DNA from: Lentzea atacamensis
GTDB taxonomy: Bacteria; Actinomycetota; Actinomycetes; Mycobacteriales; Pseudonocardiaceae
NCBI RefSeq assembly: GCF_003269295.1
Contig: NZ_QLTT01000001.1
Location: 1,197,635-1,261,634, forward strand
Length of the DNA: 64,000 nt
Direction: 5' to 3'
The notes beneath the pieces are model-generated. The model searched no databases. It was not told the origin of the DNA and worked only from the letters and a program-made list of their open reading frames with translations. The translations under genes and the position numbers were made by a program. Numbering within the stretch: the first letter of the stretch is position 1; each line of letters starts with the position of its first letter. Shown here one piece after another: positions 26,395 through 34,517 of this stretch.

Positions 26395-27411
26395 TTACGG
26401 CGGGGGTGCGGTGGACTCGCGAACGACGAGCTCCGGCGGCGCGAGCGCCGTCACCTGCCGGGGCTCGCCCGCCACCTCGGCCACGATCGCGGCCAGGCAC
26501 GCCCGCCCCAGCGCGGCGAAGTCCATCCGCACGGTCGTGAGCGCCGGTGTCCAGTACGCGGCGCCGGGCACGTCGTCGAACCCGATGATGCTCACGTCCC
26601 CCGGCACGTCCCGGCCCGCCTCGTAGAGCGCGCGGCGGACCGCCAGCGCCGTGTCGTCGTTGCCGCACAACACCGCCGTCACGTCCGGGTCGGCCGCCAG
26701 CCGCGCTCCCGCGAGGTAGGCCGACCGCACGTCCCACCCGACCGGCACCACCCCCGGCACGGGCGCGCCGGCCGCCTCGAGCGCGGCGCGCCACCCCGAC
26801 TGGCGGGCGCTCGTGCCGCTCTCCGACGGGATCGCGACGTGGTGCACGGTGCGATGCCCCAGCTCCAGCAGGTGCCTGGTCGCGTCGACAGCCGCTTGGC
26901 GTTCGTCCAGGAAGACCATCGACCGCGTGACACCCACGAGCCCACCGGCTTCCGTCGCGGCCACGGCGGGCACCTTCGCGGGCAGTGCCCGCAGCACCTC
27001 GGCACCGGCGGTGTCGAACGCGATCACGACGACGCCACCGGCGTTGGGATCGCTCACGTGCTCGACCGCGTGCTGGACGTCGGCCGGTGCGTCCGACTCC
27101 ACCACCCGCACCCCGACAGCGAGGCCCGCCGATCGCGCGGCCTCCTCGATGCCCTGCAACGTCGCGGCATAGCCGTAGAGCGTGGTGTTGGCGACCACCA
27201 CCGTCACCGTGCTGGAGAGCCCGGACCCGAGTGCGCGAGCCGCCCGGTTGGGGCGGTAGCCCAGCCGTTCGATCGCGTCGAGCACCTGCCTGCGGGTGTC
27301 GGCGTTCACCCTCGGCGAGTCGTTCAGCACCCGTGACACGGTCTGGTACGAGACGCCGGCGGCCGCCGCGACGTCGCGGATGCTCGGCGTGGAGGAAGAT
27401 CGTCGTGTCAC
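26395..27411 (-). CDS. LacI-family transcriptional regulator of the galactoside operon
   Basis: A 338-residue full-length LacI/GalR protein. The HTH covers about residues 10-30 (SIRDVAAAAGVSYQTVSRVLND), the hinge helix is YRPNRAARALGSG (about 52-64), and an effector domain follows (LLELGHRTVHHVAIP, VLCGNDDTALAVRRAL, IIGFDDVPGAAYWTPALTTVR). The start is GTG 27411. It is encoded just upstream of, and on the same strand as, the alpha-galactosidase operon with an operator in between, so it most likely represses that operon; the inducer would be a galactose- or arabinose-containing sugar (inference). Operators of the same class stand before the galactanase, GH51 and YtfQ-type genes. Confidence 0.9.
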   Translation of the reverse strand: MTRRSSSTPSIRDVAAAAGVSYQTVSRVLNDSPRVNADTRRQVLDAIERLGYRPNRAARALGSGLSSTVTVVVANTTLYGYAATLQGIEEAARSAGLAVGVRVVESDAPADVQHAVEHVSDPNAGGVVVIAFDTAGAEVLRALPAKVPAVAATEAGGLVGVTRSMVFLDERQAAVDATRHLLELGHRTVHHVAIPSESGTSARQSGWRAALEAAGAPVPGVVPVGWDVRSAYLAGARLAADPDVTAVLCGNDDTALAVRRALYEAGRDVPGDVSIIGFDDVPGAAYWTPALTTVRMDFAALGRACLAAIVAEVAGEPRQVTALAPPELVVRESTAPPP

Positions 27412-27481
27412 GCCGCCATCGTGATCGCTGCCGGTCGCGCCGTCAAAGCCGGCCGTGGAACGTGCCTGCTCCGGCGATCGG

Positions 27482-28399
27482 TCATTCGACCGAGCACTGC
27501 TCCCCGTTGAACGTGAACGCCGTCGGCGCCGAGTGCGGTCCGCGCGAGTTGCCGTTGAACCCGACCTGCACCGAACCGCCGGGGGCGATCTGCGGGTTGT
27601 AGCCGACGTTCACGGCGCTGACGGTCGCGCCGAACTGCCGCGCCGAGGCGTTCCACATCTCCCTGACGCTCTCGCCGGCCGCGAAGTTCCAGCGCAGCGT
27701 CCAGCCGTTGGCCGTCTTGGTGCCGGTGTTGCGCACTGTCACATTCGCCTGGAATCCGCCGTTCCACTGGCCCGTGATCCGGTAGGCGACGGCGCACCCT
27801 CGTGCGGGCGGCGGCGGTGGCGGCGGCGGCGGAGTGGTCGTGGTGGGCGCCGCCGGGCTGGACGGCGTCGCCGGAGAAGAAGGCATGGTCAGCGCCTGCG
27901 AAGGCGAGGGCTTGGACGTGGCGGAGCCGTTGCAGGGCGGGCCCCACAGGCCCCGCTTGGCGGCGGAGGCCTCAGCCTCGGCGTTGATCAGCGGTCCGCC
28001 GTCGACGCCTTCCGGGCGCAGCGCGCCCTGCTGCACGGCCAGGACGGCGTAGTCGGTGCCGTCCTCCAGCTCCATGTGCACCTCGCCGGGGGTGAGCCCG
28101 GTGAAGCGGACGGACCTCGCGAGCAGTGTCGTCCTGGCGAACGTGAGCGCGCTCTCCGACCAGCACGCGGCGGGCGCGGCGAGCAGCGAGATGCGGACGC
28201 GGGAGCCGTCGGCCAGTTCTACCGTGCGGCCGTCGATCACGTCGCGCACCACGGTGAGCACGTTCTGCGGGGGCACCACCTCGTTGATGAGCGTGGGCGG
28301 TTTCTGAGGGGTCCGGGAAGACGGTGGCGGCGCGGCCGGGTCAGCCGTGCACGCTCCGGTGAGCAGTACCAACAACACCAGCAAATGGCTGCGCGCCAC
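27482..28399 (-). CDS. Lipoprotein with degenerate SNase domain, Pro-rich linker and CBM2
   Basis: About 305 residues. GTG 28399 is favoured by GGAG six bases upstream; TTG 28405 would have no spacing. A short signal ends in a lipobox-like LTGAC (Cys17). Residues about 45-155 follow the staphylococcal-nuclease-like fold (RDVIDGRTVELADGSRVRIS and the closing KRGLWGPPC), but the usual Asp/Glu of the active site are replaced (VIDGR, AAPA), so nuclease activity is doubtful. A Pro/Ser/Thr linker (about 160-198) leads to a C-terminal CBM2 (CAVAYRITGQWNGGFQANVTVRNTG, with conserved Trp residues and terminal Cys), which binds cellulose or xylan. The unusual combination suggests a surface-anchored polysaccharide-binding protein. 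Confidence 0.75.
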   Translation of the reverse strand: MARSHLLVLLVLLTGACTADPAAPPPSSRTPQKPPTLINEVVPPQNVLTVVRDVIDGRTVELADGSRVRISLLAAPAACWSESALTFARTTLLARSVRFTGLTPGEVHMELEDGTDYAVLAVQQGALRPEGVDGGPLINAEAEASAAKRGLWGPPCNGSATSKPSPSQALTMPSSPATPSSPAAPTTTTPPPPPPPPPARGCAVAYRITGQWNGGFQANVTVRNTGTKTANGWTLRWNFAAGESVREMWNASARQFGATVSAVNVGYNPQIAPGGSVQVGFNGNSRGPHSAPTAFTFNGEQCSVE

Positions 28400-28414
28400 C
28401 GTCAACTCCTGAAA

Positions 28415-30397
28415 CTATCGGACCTTGGAAGCCGTCCACCGCTGGTTCGCACCGGAAGTGGCGTGGTACAAACCGATTCTGGCGCCGTCCTCACGCGACT
28501 CGCCGACGACGTCGAGCAGCGATCCGGTCGCGGCGTTGACGAACGTCCAGCTGTCGTCGCCGGTCGACGACAACACCCACCTCGCAGCAGGACTGTCGGT
28601 GGAGATCAACGTCGCGTTACCGTCCACAGCGGCGATCCGCTGGCCGGTCGCGGCGTTCACCACGGAGAACTGGACGTCGTTGCCGTAGCCGCCCGTGCGC
28701 CGCTCCAGCCGCCACACCTGGTCGCGCGCAGCCGCGTTCGTCGTGCGCTGGACCAGCGAAGTGCCGGAAGGCGCAAGGGACTTGTCGCTCTGCACACCGG
28801 TCAGGCGGTACTCGCCGGCCAGTGCGTCATCGCGGTTGAGGCCGCTGACACCGCTGACGTCGAACGTGACGACCGACCGCGCGGGCACGGTGAGGGTCGC
28901 CTTGCGGTCCTTGACGCGCACCGCGGCGCCCTTCACCAGCGCGCCGAACATGTCGGTCACGATCGGCCGCACGGAGGCGTTCGACCGCACCGACGCGAAG
29001 CCCGAGAGGTCCAGCGTCACGGACTGCGGCTGCTCGGACTGGTTGAGGTGCACGACCGTCTTCAGCTCGTTGTTGCGCATCGCCGCAACGTCCGACTTGG
29101 TGTTGACCTTGATCATTCGGTCGCCGGGCTTCACGTAGTGGGTGAAGTTCCGCAGCGTGTGGAACTTGGTGTTGACGCGGGCGGGACAGGTCGCGAGCGT
29201 GTCCTGCTGGCCGCAGTTGAACGGGATCTGGACGACACCCCAGTTCATGCCGTTCGGCGACTCGCCACCCGGCTTCATGTTGTCGTAGTCCTCGATCGCC
29301 TGCCACAGCAGCCAGGCGCGCGGTTCGAGCTCGCGGATGTCGTCGATCACGCGCGCGGCGATGCCCAGGCCGGAGTCCATGGCGGTGAAGCTCTGCCCCG
29401 AACCCCAGGACCCGTCGACCTCGCTCATCCACAACGTCTTGTCCGCGGCCTTGGCGATGTCACGGGCGGACGTGCGGCGGTCCTGGCCGTAGGTGTGCAC
29501 GTTCAACTGGCCCACCTGCGCACGCACGGAATCCGGGTAGCCGGCCCAGTCGTCGGCGAAGAGGCCGGGGTTGGTCTCGTCCGGCGCGGAGACGACGGCC
29601 TTCAACCGCTTGGCGCGCAACGCTTCCGCGACTGCGGGCACGACCTTCGCCTGCAGCGCCGGGCTCATGTGCGCGCCCTCCTGGCGGCCACCCGTCGGGT
29701 TGCCGTCCGGGCCGAGCTTGGTGCTCCAGTACGGGGTGTTGGGCTCGTTGAACGGGTCCAGCGTCTGGACCTTGATGCCGTGCGCGCGTTCCAGCTCGGC
29801 GGTCGCCTGCGTCAGGTACGCGGCGAAGTCCTTGATGCGGTCCTCACGGAGCTGGTCGGCGGTGGCGTCGAAGCCGCCCGACACGTAGCCGCTGACCGTC
29901 TGGAACCACGGCGGGGAGTTGCTGAACGTCTCCCACTTCGTGACCTTCGACTTGATCCGGTCGACCCACCAGCGCTGGTGCGGGTCCGCCGACGCGTCGA
30001 AGTACCGGGGATCGTTCGGCTTCCACCAGTCGGTGTCGGTGCGCTTCGTGCCCTCCGGCGCCTTCCACCAGCCGGGCACCGCCGCGCCCGCGCGCAGGTA
30101 CGACGGCACGTCAGGAGCGTTGCCGCCGCCGATGTTGTAGCGGGCGATGTTGAGGTTCAGCCCGTCCTCGCCGAACAACAGCTCCGCGAGCTGGTTGCGG
30201 ATCTCGTCGGGGTAACCGCCGGTGGCGTTCGCGAACCAGACCAGGCTCGTGCCCCAGCCCTGGAACGATTGTTGCTGATAGGTCGGATCCGGCCGCACGG
30301 TCACGGATTCCACGGCGGCCGTGGCGGGTGCCCCGCTGGAGACCACAGTGGACATCGTGAGCGCCGAGGCGGCGAGAAATGCAGGGAATCTGGTCAT
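28415..30397 (-). CDS. Secreted endo-beta-1,6-galactanase, GH30, with CBM13-like domain
   Basis: A 660-residue secreted enzyme (signal about 1-28). The barrel begins QQQSFQGWGTSLVWFANATGGYPDEIR and carries ARYNIGGGNAPDVPSYLRAGAAVPGWW, as in bacterial GH30 galactanases that cut beta-1,6-galactan side chains of type II arabinogalactan. The acid/base is Glu218 (DPFNEPNTPYW) and the nucleophile is Glu326 (LWMSEVDGSW). A beta-sandwich (about 430-505) follows. The C-terminal 140 residues form a ricin/CBM13-like trefoil (YRLTGVQSDKSL, GQRIAAVDGN, GSLLDVVGES). ATG 30397 has GGAGA close upstream. An operator of the galactose class lies 21 bp before the start. Confidence 0.88.
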   Translation of the reverse strand: MTRFPAFLAASALTMSTVVSSGAPATAAVESVTVRPDPTYQQQSFQGWGTSLVWFANATGGYPDEIRNQLAELLFGEDGLNLNIARYNIGGGNAPDVPSYLRAGAAVPGWWKAPEGTKRTDTDWWKPNDPRYFDASADPHQRWWVDRIKSKVTKWETFSNSPPWFQTVSGYVSGGFDATADQLREDRIKDFAAYLTQATAELERAHGIKVQTLDPFNEPNTPYWSTKLGPDGNPTGGRQEGAHMSPALQAKVVPAVAEALRAKRLKAVVSAPDETNPGLFADDWAGYPDSVRAQVGQLNVHTYGQDRRTSARDIAKAADKTLWMSEVDGSWGSGQSFTAMDSGLGIAARVIDDIRELEPRAWLLWQAIEDYDNMKPGGESPNGMNWGVVQIPFNCGQQDTLATCPARVNTKFHTLRNFTHYVKPGDRMIKVNTKSDVAAMRNNELKTVVHLNQSEQPQSVTLDLSGFASVRSNASVRPIVTDMFGALVKGAAVRVKDRKATLTVPARSVVTFDVSGVSGLNRDDALAGEYRLTGVQSDKSLAPSGTSLVQRTTNAAARDQVWRLERRTGGYGNDVQFSVVNAATGQRIAAVDGNATLISTDSPAARWVLSSTGDDSWTFVNAATGSLLDVVGESREDGARIGLYHATSGANQRWTASKVR

Positions 30398-30417
30398 CGG
30401 TTCTCCGTCGAACAGGC

Positions 30418-30435
30418 GATGTGCGCGCTAACATC
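30418..30435. promoter_or_regulatory. LacI-family operator before the galactanase
   Basis: GATGTGCGCGCTAACATC: outer inverted arms GATGT/ACATC around GCGCGCTA. The inner 14 bases TGTGCGCGCTAACA differ from the alpha-galactosidase operator TGTGAGCGCTAACA at one position, so the same regulator is likely. Confidence 0.65.
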
Positions 30436-30565
30436 TACCGAGGACCACCTGGTGCGTCAAGGCCGGAAAGGTCCTGCCGAACGGTGGCGCGTCCGTTCGG
30501 CAGGCCCCCTGGGAACGTTCACCCCCGAGGAGAGGCGGCTCTGAACGCTCAAGCCCCGAGGAGGG

Positions 30566-31375
30566 TCACTTGAGCGAACAGGTAGCGAAACGCTCCAGGC
30601 CTTCCGGCTTGGCCGCGACCCGGCCGATGGCGGTCTCGATGCGGTTCAGCGCCGCAACGCGCTTGTCCTTCAGCGGCCCGAGGATCGCGTTCTGCACGAA
30701 GTTCGGCCCGCCCTGACCGACCGACGTGCGCAGCCGCTCGTTCGCCTCGGCCTGCTGCTTGCTGAGATTCGCGAGCTCCCGGTCCACTTCGGCCTTGGCC
30801 TGGGCGGGAACGTTCTGCACGACGGGCAGCGGGCACTCGATCGCCTGGCCGGCCGCGGACGATCCGCTGTTCGAACCATTTCCGGCGTTCGAGTTGTTTC
30901 CGTTTCCGGTGCCGGACGACGCTCGCGACGTCGTCGTCGGCGGCGCGGACACCGCGGGTGCCTGGCCGAGTCCGCAGGTCGCGAACCTCTCCAGGCCCTC
31001 CGGCTTCGCCGCGACACGGCCGATGGCGGTCTCGATGCGGTTCAGCGCGGCCACCCGCTTGCTCGCGAGTGGACCGAGAATCGCGTTCTGCACGAAATTG
31101 GGTCCGCCCTCGCCCGCCGACGTGCGCAACCGGTTGTTCGCCTCGGCGATCTGCTTGTCCAGATTGGCCAGTTCACGTTGCACCTCTGCCTGCGCCTGAG
31201 CAGGGACAGCGGGGACGACGGGCTGCGGACAGGCGATCGACTGGCCACCGCTGTTGTTGCCCTCACCTGCGGCGAACGCGGCGATCGCGGTCCCGGCGGT
31301 CAGGGTCGCGGCAACGGCGACTCCGGCAATGAGCACTCGCTTGCGTCGCTCTGGTTTTGCATGTGCTCTCGACAT
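30566..31375 (-). CDS. Exported protein with two tandem copies of an unknown Cys-flanked domain
   Basis: 269 residues. The N-terminus has a basic stretch (HAKPERRKR) and a hydrophobic segment (about 14-36), so it is exported or membrane-anchored. Two near-identical domains follow: residues 49-134 and 181-266, each starting and ending in Cys exactly 85 residues apart. Each contains a predicted helical part (AEVQRELANLDKQIAEAN) and the shared GPNFVQNAILGPL and RVAALNRIETAIGRVAAKPEGLERFATC. A Ser/Gly/Asn-rich linker joins them. I do not recognise the domain. The Cys pair probably forms one disulfide per copy. It is divergent from the alpha/beta hydrolase gene, with a galactose-class operator between them. 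A short 8-bp inverted repeat (30546-30576) overlaps its stop. Confidence 0.8.
   Translation of the reverse strand: MSRAHAKPERRKRVLIAGVAVAATLTAGTAIAAFAAGEGNNSGGQSIACPQPVVPAVPAQAQAEVQRELANLDKQIAEANNRLRTSAGEGGPNFVQNAILGPLASKRVAALNRIETAIGRVAAKPEGLERFATCGLGQAPAVSAPPTTTSRASSGTGNGNNSNAGNGSNSGSSAAGQAIECPLPVVQNVPAQAKAEVDRELANLSKQQAEANERLRTSVGQGGPNFVQNAILGPLKDKRVAALNRIETAIGRVAAKPEGLERFATCSLK
30578..31231 (-). repeat. Direct repeat: duplicated 258-bp coding unit
   Basis: Two in-frame copies (30974-31231 and 30578-30835) of the same domain-coding unit, separated by a 138-bp Ser/Gly linker. Long blocks are identical at the protein level, which indicates a recent or selected intragenic duplication. Confidence 0.8.
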
Positions 31376-31454
31376 TTCGAACCCTCACGAATCAGTGGAT
31401 GTGATCTGCCGGCATACCGGGATACGGACCGGGACCGTCAAGGGTTCAACCACT

Positions 31455-31468
31455 TGTGAGCGTTCACA
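31455..31468. promoter_or_regulatory. LacI-family operator (TGTGAGCGTTCACA)
   Basis: Inverted repeat TGTGA-gcgt-TCACA, 64 bp before the alpha/beta hydrolase start and 80 bp before the divergent duplicated-domain gene. It matches the site at 41481-41494 in 13 of 14 positions. Confidence 0.65.
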
Positions 31469-31531
31469 GCAGATGCCATGCTGGCGACCTCTACCGCAGA
31501 CCCGCACCTGCGCAGAATTCGGGGACAAGCC

Positions 31532-32368
31532 ATGCCATCCGGGCACAGAGCCGTGCATGAACAACTTCGCCTGAGAGTCCAGGGCGTGAACCTCAAGATC
31601 GCCGCGGTGCGCCGCGGCGGCGCCGACGAGCCGATCGTGTTCCTGCACGGCTTCGGCACGAGCAAGGAGGACTACACCGACATCACGCAGCGGCACGACT
31701 TCGCGGGCCGCTCGTTCCTCACGTACGACGCACCGGGCTGCGGCGCGTCGGAGTGCGCCGACCTCGGGGCGATCGACGTGCCGTTCCTGGTGGACACCGC
31801 ACGCGCGGTGCTCGACCGTGCGGGCATCGGCCGGTACCACGTCGTCGGGCACTCACTCGGTGGCCTCACGGCACTCCTGCTCGCACACCGCGAGCCGGGC
31901 CGGGTGCTCAGCTTCGTCAACATCAAGGGCACGCTGGCTCCTGAGGACTGCGCGGGGATCAGGCACGTGCTGTCCCACCAGGAACCCGGCGACGCCTTCC
32001 TCCGGTTCGCCGAAAGCCTGCGCCTCGCACCGGGTTACTCGGGCGGGCTGTACGCGGCGAACCTGCCGCACAAGGTTCGGCGCGGAGCCGTGGACAGCAT
32101 CTTCAGGTCCGTGATCGAGCTCGCCGACCACGGAGACCTGCTCAACAAGTTCATCGCACTCCCCATCCCGAAGATGTACCTCTACGGCGAAGAGTGCGCT
32201 TCACTGTCCTACCTGCCGTTGCTCGACGCGCACGGGGTGGAGCTCGCCGAGATCCCCCACAGCGGGCATCTCCCGATGTACTCCAACCCCGTCGCGACGT
32301 GGAAGCGGATCGCCGTGTTCTACGCCGGCGACCTCAGTCAGCGCATTCCAGCCGCCAGGCGGTGGTAG
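31532..32368 (+). CDS. Alpha/beta hydrolase of unknown substrate
   Basis: 278 residues from ATG 31532, preferred because GGGGA precedes it by about seven bases; ATG 31478 upstream has no ribosome site and lies 10 bp from an operator. HGFG forms the oxyanion motif, the nucleophile Ser108 is in GHSLGG, and the catalytic His246 is in [10 protein letters not shown]. No signal peptide is visible, so it should act in the cytoplasm. The preceding operator is shared with the arabinogalactan genes, so a de-esterifying role on an imported acylated sugar is a reasonable idea, though nothing in the sequence proves it. It ends converging on araA, overlapping its stop by 31 bp. Confidence 0.82.
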   Translation: MPSGHRAVHEQLRLRVQGVNLKIAAVRRGGADEPIVFLHGFGTSKEDYTDITQRHDFAGRSFLTYDAPGCGASECADLGAIDVPFLVDTARAVLDRAGIGRYHVVGHSLGGLTALLLAHREPGRVLSFVNIKGTLAPEDCAGIRHVLSHQEPGDAFLRFAESLRLAPGYSGGLYAANLPHKVRRGAVDSIFRSVIELADHGDLLNKFIALPIPKMYLYGEECASLSYLPLLDAHGVELAEIPHSGHLPMYSNPVATWKRIAVFYAGDLSQRIPAARRW

Positions 32369-33846
32369 GCCGCGTTCCAGCGCAGCCGGTCACCGAACTG
32401 GGCGGGCGTGGTCGACGAGTCGATCAGCACCAGTTCGGTGGCCGCCATCGTGGCGAAGTCGTGCAGCGTCTCGGGTCCGACGGCCTGGGTCAGCACCGTG
32501 TGGTGCGGGCCGCCGGCCGTGAGCCAGCACTCGGCGGACGTCGAGAGCGACGGCGCCGGCCGCCACACCGCCCGCGCGACGGGCAGGTTCGGCAGCGGCT
32601 CGTCCGGTGCGACGACCTCGATCTCGTTGGCCACCAACCGGAAGCGGTCGCCGAGGTCCGCGAGACCGATCACCACGGCAGGACCGGGCGACGCGTCGAA
32701 CACCAGCCGCACCGGGTCTTCCCGGTCGCCGATGCCGAGCGCGTGGATCTCGCAGGACGGCACCTCTTCCGCGATCGTCGGGCACACCTCCAGCATGTGC
32801 GCGCCCAGCACCTTCGGCTCACCCGGCCCGAAGTGGTAGGTGTAGTCCTCCATGAACGAGGTGCCGCGGCCGGTGCCCGCACCCATCGCCTTCACCGCGG
32901 CGAGCAGTGCCGAGGTCTTCCAGTCGCCCTCACCGCCGAAGCCGTAGCCGTCGGCCATCAGCCGCTGCACCGCGAGGCCCGGCAGCTGCCGGAGCCCGCC
33001 CAGGTCCTGGAAGTTCGTCGTGAACGCGCCGAAACCGCCGTCGTCCAAAAAGGACCGCAGACCGATCTCGATGCGGGCCGCGTACCGCAGCGACGCGTGC
33101 CGCTCCGCCCCGCGCGCCAGCTCGGGAGCGAGCCGGTACGCCTCGGCGTAGTCGGCGACGAGCAGGTCGATGTCCGCGTCCGGCACCGCATCCACGACCT
33201 CGACGAGGTCGTTGACGCCGTAGGTGTTCACCGAGACACCGAACCGCAGTTCCGCCTCGACCTTGTCGCCCTCGGTCACCGCGACGTCGCGCATGTTGTC
33301 GCCGAACCGCGCCAGCCGCAACGAGCGCATGTGCGCGAAGCCGGCCGCTGCACGAGCCCAGCCGTCGATCCGCTCGGCCAGCTGCGGGTCGCTGGCGTGC
33401 CCGGCAACGGTCTTGCGCGCCACGCCGATGCGCGTCTGGACGTACGCGAACTCCCGGTCGCCGTGGGCGGCCTGGTTGAGGTTCATGAAGTCCATGTCGA
33501 TGGTGGACCACGGCAACGCCTCGTTGAGCTGCGTGTGCAGGTGCAGCAACGGCTTGCGCAGCAGGTCGAGACCCGTGATCCACATCTTGGCCGGCGAGAA
33601 CGTGTGCATCCACGCGATCACACCGACGCACGACGGGTCGTTGTTCGCGGTCTGCATGATCGAGCGGATCGCGGCGGCGTCGGTGAGGACCGGCTTCCAC
33701 ACGATCTCGGCGCTGATCCGGCCGGAATCCGCGAGCATTCGCTGGATCTGCTGGGACTGCGCGGCCACCTGGTCGAGCGTCTCCTGGCCGTAGAGGTGCT
33801 GGCTGCCGGTGAGGAACCAGACCTGCGGCTTGCCCGCGAACGACAT
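32338..33846 (-). CDS. araA: L-arabinose isomerase
   Basis: A 502-residue enzyme converting L-arabinose to L-ribulose in the cytoplasm, close to the usual 500 residues. The N-terminal [29 protein letters not shown] and LLHLHTQ are hallmark segments. Metal-binding Glu and His residues are seen in [21 protein letters not shown] and GGPHHT. ATG 33846 is the natural start (MSFAGKPQ). It is the third gene of the araB-araD-araA operon, 17 bp after araD. Confidence 0.97.
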   Translation of the reverse strand: MSFAGKPQVWFLTGSQHLYGQETLDQVAAQSQQIQRMLADSGRISAEIVWKPVLTDAAAIRSIMQTANNDPSCVGVIAWMHTFSPAKMWITGLDLLRKPLLHLHTQLNEALPWSTIDMDFMNLNQAAHGDREFAYVQTRIGVARKTVAGHASDPQLAERIDGWARAAAGFAHMRSLRLARFGDNMRDVAVTEGDKVEAELRFGVSVNTYGVNDLVEVVDAVPDADIDLLVADYAEAYRLAPELARGAERHASLRYAARIEIGLRSFLDDGGFGAFTTNFQDLGGLRQLPGLAVQRLMADGYGFGGEGDWKTSALLAAVKAMGAGTGRGTSFMEDYTYHFGPGEPKVLGAHMLEVCPTIAEEVPSCEIHALGIGDREDPVRLVFDASPGPAVVIGLADLGDRFRLVANEIEVVAPDEPLPNLPVARAVWRPAPSLSTSAECWLTAGGPHHTVLTQAVGPETLHDFATMAATELVLIDSSTTPAQFGDRLRWNAAYHRLAAGMR

Positions 33847-33863
33847 GTGCTCTCCTCGTGGGC

Positions 33864-34517
33864 TCACTGCCCGTAGACGTTCTGGTAGCGCTCGTAAAGC
33901 CGGTCGACGTCCTGCTGGTCGATGACGGGGGCCTTGCCGAGCTGGAGTGCGAAGTGGACGGTGCGCGCGACGTCCTCCAGCATCACGGCCGACTTCACCG
34001 CGGCACGCGCGGTCGGGCCGACCGTGAACGGACCGTGGTTGCGCATCAGCACGGCGCTGGACCTGCTGGTGCTCAACGTTTCCACGATGCCGCGGCCGAT
34101 CGAGTCGTCACCGATCAACGCGAACGGCCCGACGGGGATCTCGCCGCCGAACTCGTCCGCGATCATCGTCAGCACGCACGGGATCGGCTCGCCCCGCGCT
34201 GCCCACGCTGTGGCGTAAGGGGAATGCGTGTGCACGACACCGTTCACCTCGGGCATGTGGCGGTAAACGTATGCGTGCGCCGCAGTGTCCGACGACGGCG
34301 CGAACTCACCTTCCACCAGGTTGCCGTGCAGGTCGGTCACGACCATCGCGTCCGGCCCCAGCTCGTCGTAGGACACCCCGGACGGCTTGATCACCATCAG
34401 GTCGTGGCCGGGAACCCGCGCGGACACGTTGCCCGCGGTCCAGATCACCAGCTCGTACTTGGTCAGTTCGCGGTGCAGGTCGGCGACCGTGCGCCGCAGC
34501 TCTGCCGTGGCGGACAT
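33864..34517 (-). CDS. araD: L-ribulose-5-phosphate 4-epimerase
   Basis: A 217-residue class II aldolase-like enzyme that converts L-ribulose 5-phosphate to D-xylulose 5-phosphate, the last step into the pentose phosphate pathway. Zinc ligands His96 and His98 are in [12 protein letters not shown], with the third His161 in MRNHGPF; phosphate-binding GNVSAR and SSDTAAH are present. The ATG overlaps the araB stop by one base (TGATG), so translation is coupled. Confidence 0.96.
   Translation of the reverse strand: MSATAELRRTVADLHRELTKYELVIWTAGNVSARVPGHDLMVIKPSGVSYDELGPDAMVVTDLHGNLVEGEFAPSSDTAAHAYVYRHMPEVNGVVHTHSPYATAWAARGEPIPCVLTMIADEFGGEIPVGPFALIGDDSIGRGIVETLSTSRSSAVLMRNHGPFTVGPTARAAVKSAVMLEDVARTVHFALQLGKAPVIDQQDVDRLYERYQNVYGQ

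Noticed and set aside
27790..27840. GGC-rich simple repeat
   Set aside because: It is the Pro-rich linker codons of the CBM2 lipoprotein, not a DNA repeat element.
30578..31231. Tandem repeat as a possible CRISPR or satellite
   Set aside because: Two in-frame coding copies of 258 bp with a linker; no short regular repeats or spacers.
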